This document shows, one piece after another, positions 63,900-64,000 of a DNA stretch of 64,000 nt (positions are counted from its first letter, which is position 1; each line of letters begins with the position of its first letter). Source of the stretch: Pseudomonas sp. ZH-FAD (GTDB lineage: Bacteria > Pseudomonadota > Gammaproteobacteria > Pseudomonadales > Pseudomonadaceae); NCBI RefSeq assembly GCF_002803095.1, contig NZ_PGLR01000019.1, forward strand, positions 1-64,000, written 5' to 3'. Under the pieces are notes generated by a model. The model was not told where the DNA came from and did not search any database. It worked only from the letters and a program-made list of their open reading frames with translations. A program made the position numbers and the translations under genes.

Positions 63900-64000
63900 G
63901 CGGCGCGTCTCCTTGTTTGGGCCGGGCTGCGCTTGTTGGCCGCCATCCGGCGGGCAGTGAGCAGTCCTGATTACCCTAGTCCGCTTTACCGCGTCGGGCC
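63900..64000. other. Upstream region of the P-type ATPase
   Basis: The last 100 bases hold the ribosome site (AAGGAG on the minus strand) of the ATPase gene and its probable promoter. I see no gene or clear operator. Confidence 0.5.

Overview
The window is about 64 kb of GC-rich chromosome from a Pseudomonas, most likely of the P. mendocina / oleovorans / pseudoalcaligenes (Ectopseudomonas) group. This rests on the gene order prmC-moeB-murI-pagL followed by photolyase, MerR regulator, TIGR01777 and hemH genes, on typical Pseudomonas REP palindromes, and on arcDABC, putA and OprD-type porin genes. The species placement is inference. I see no prophage, CRISPR array, tRNA, rRNA or intact insertion sequence.

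Layout. 1-3.5 kb: core genes (prmC fragment, moeB, murI, pagL, a cysteine-cluster protein). 3.56-3.91 kb: a four-unit tandem REP array. 3.9-12.4 kb: a tightly overlapped minus-strand operon that looks like the Pseudomonas light/photodamage regulon (DUF523/DUF1722 protein, LitR-type MerR regulator, photolyase, NTF2-like protein, SDR, FAD amine oxidase, DUF1365, cyclopropane-fatty-acid synthase family, DUF2878). Its promoter has two TGTACA/TATACA-N12-TGTACA/TGTATA operators. A third sits before the neighbouring renalase-like FAD protein. 14-23 kb: TIGR01777, hemH, MFS, a lipoprotein, a solute-binding protein, yjdM, a gamma-glutamylpolyamine-hydrolase-like gene behind a strongly structured leader, a LEA-type lipoprotein, an EamA exporter and an OmpK/Tsx-like channel.

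23.3-34.7 kb: a catabolic island that best fits uptake and breakdown of cyanophycin (poly-Asp-Arg). It holds an RpiR regulator, a complete polar amino-acid ABC transporter, an M14/aspartoacylase-type hydrolase, two exported cyanophycinases (one with an SLH-like tail), an OprD-type porin, a second solute-binding protein and a small unknown protein. The released arginine could feed the arcDABC arginine deiminase operon at 40.9-46.1 kb. putA, and argO/argP further right, are other genes of arginine and proline metabolism.

34.9-40.7 kb: an SDR / TetR / thioesterase / MFS group sharing an operator-like motif, a dihydrolipoamide dehydrogenase, and an unknown 318-residue protein. 51-64 kb: LysR regulators, small exported proteins, argO-argP, an epimerase, a coiled-coil membrane protein, an ArsR/Old-Yellow-Enzyme pair with a clear operator, acpH, and a P2-type cation ATPase.

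Three related palindromic elements (about 90-145 bp) occur. One follows the moeB stop codon, one follows a lysR stop codon, and one is inserted in frame inside the FAD amine oxidase gene of the light operon.
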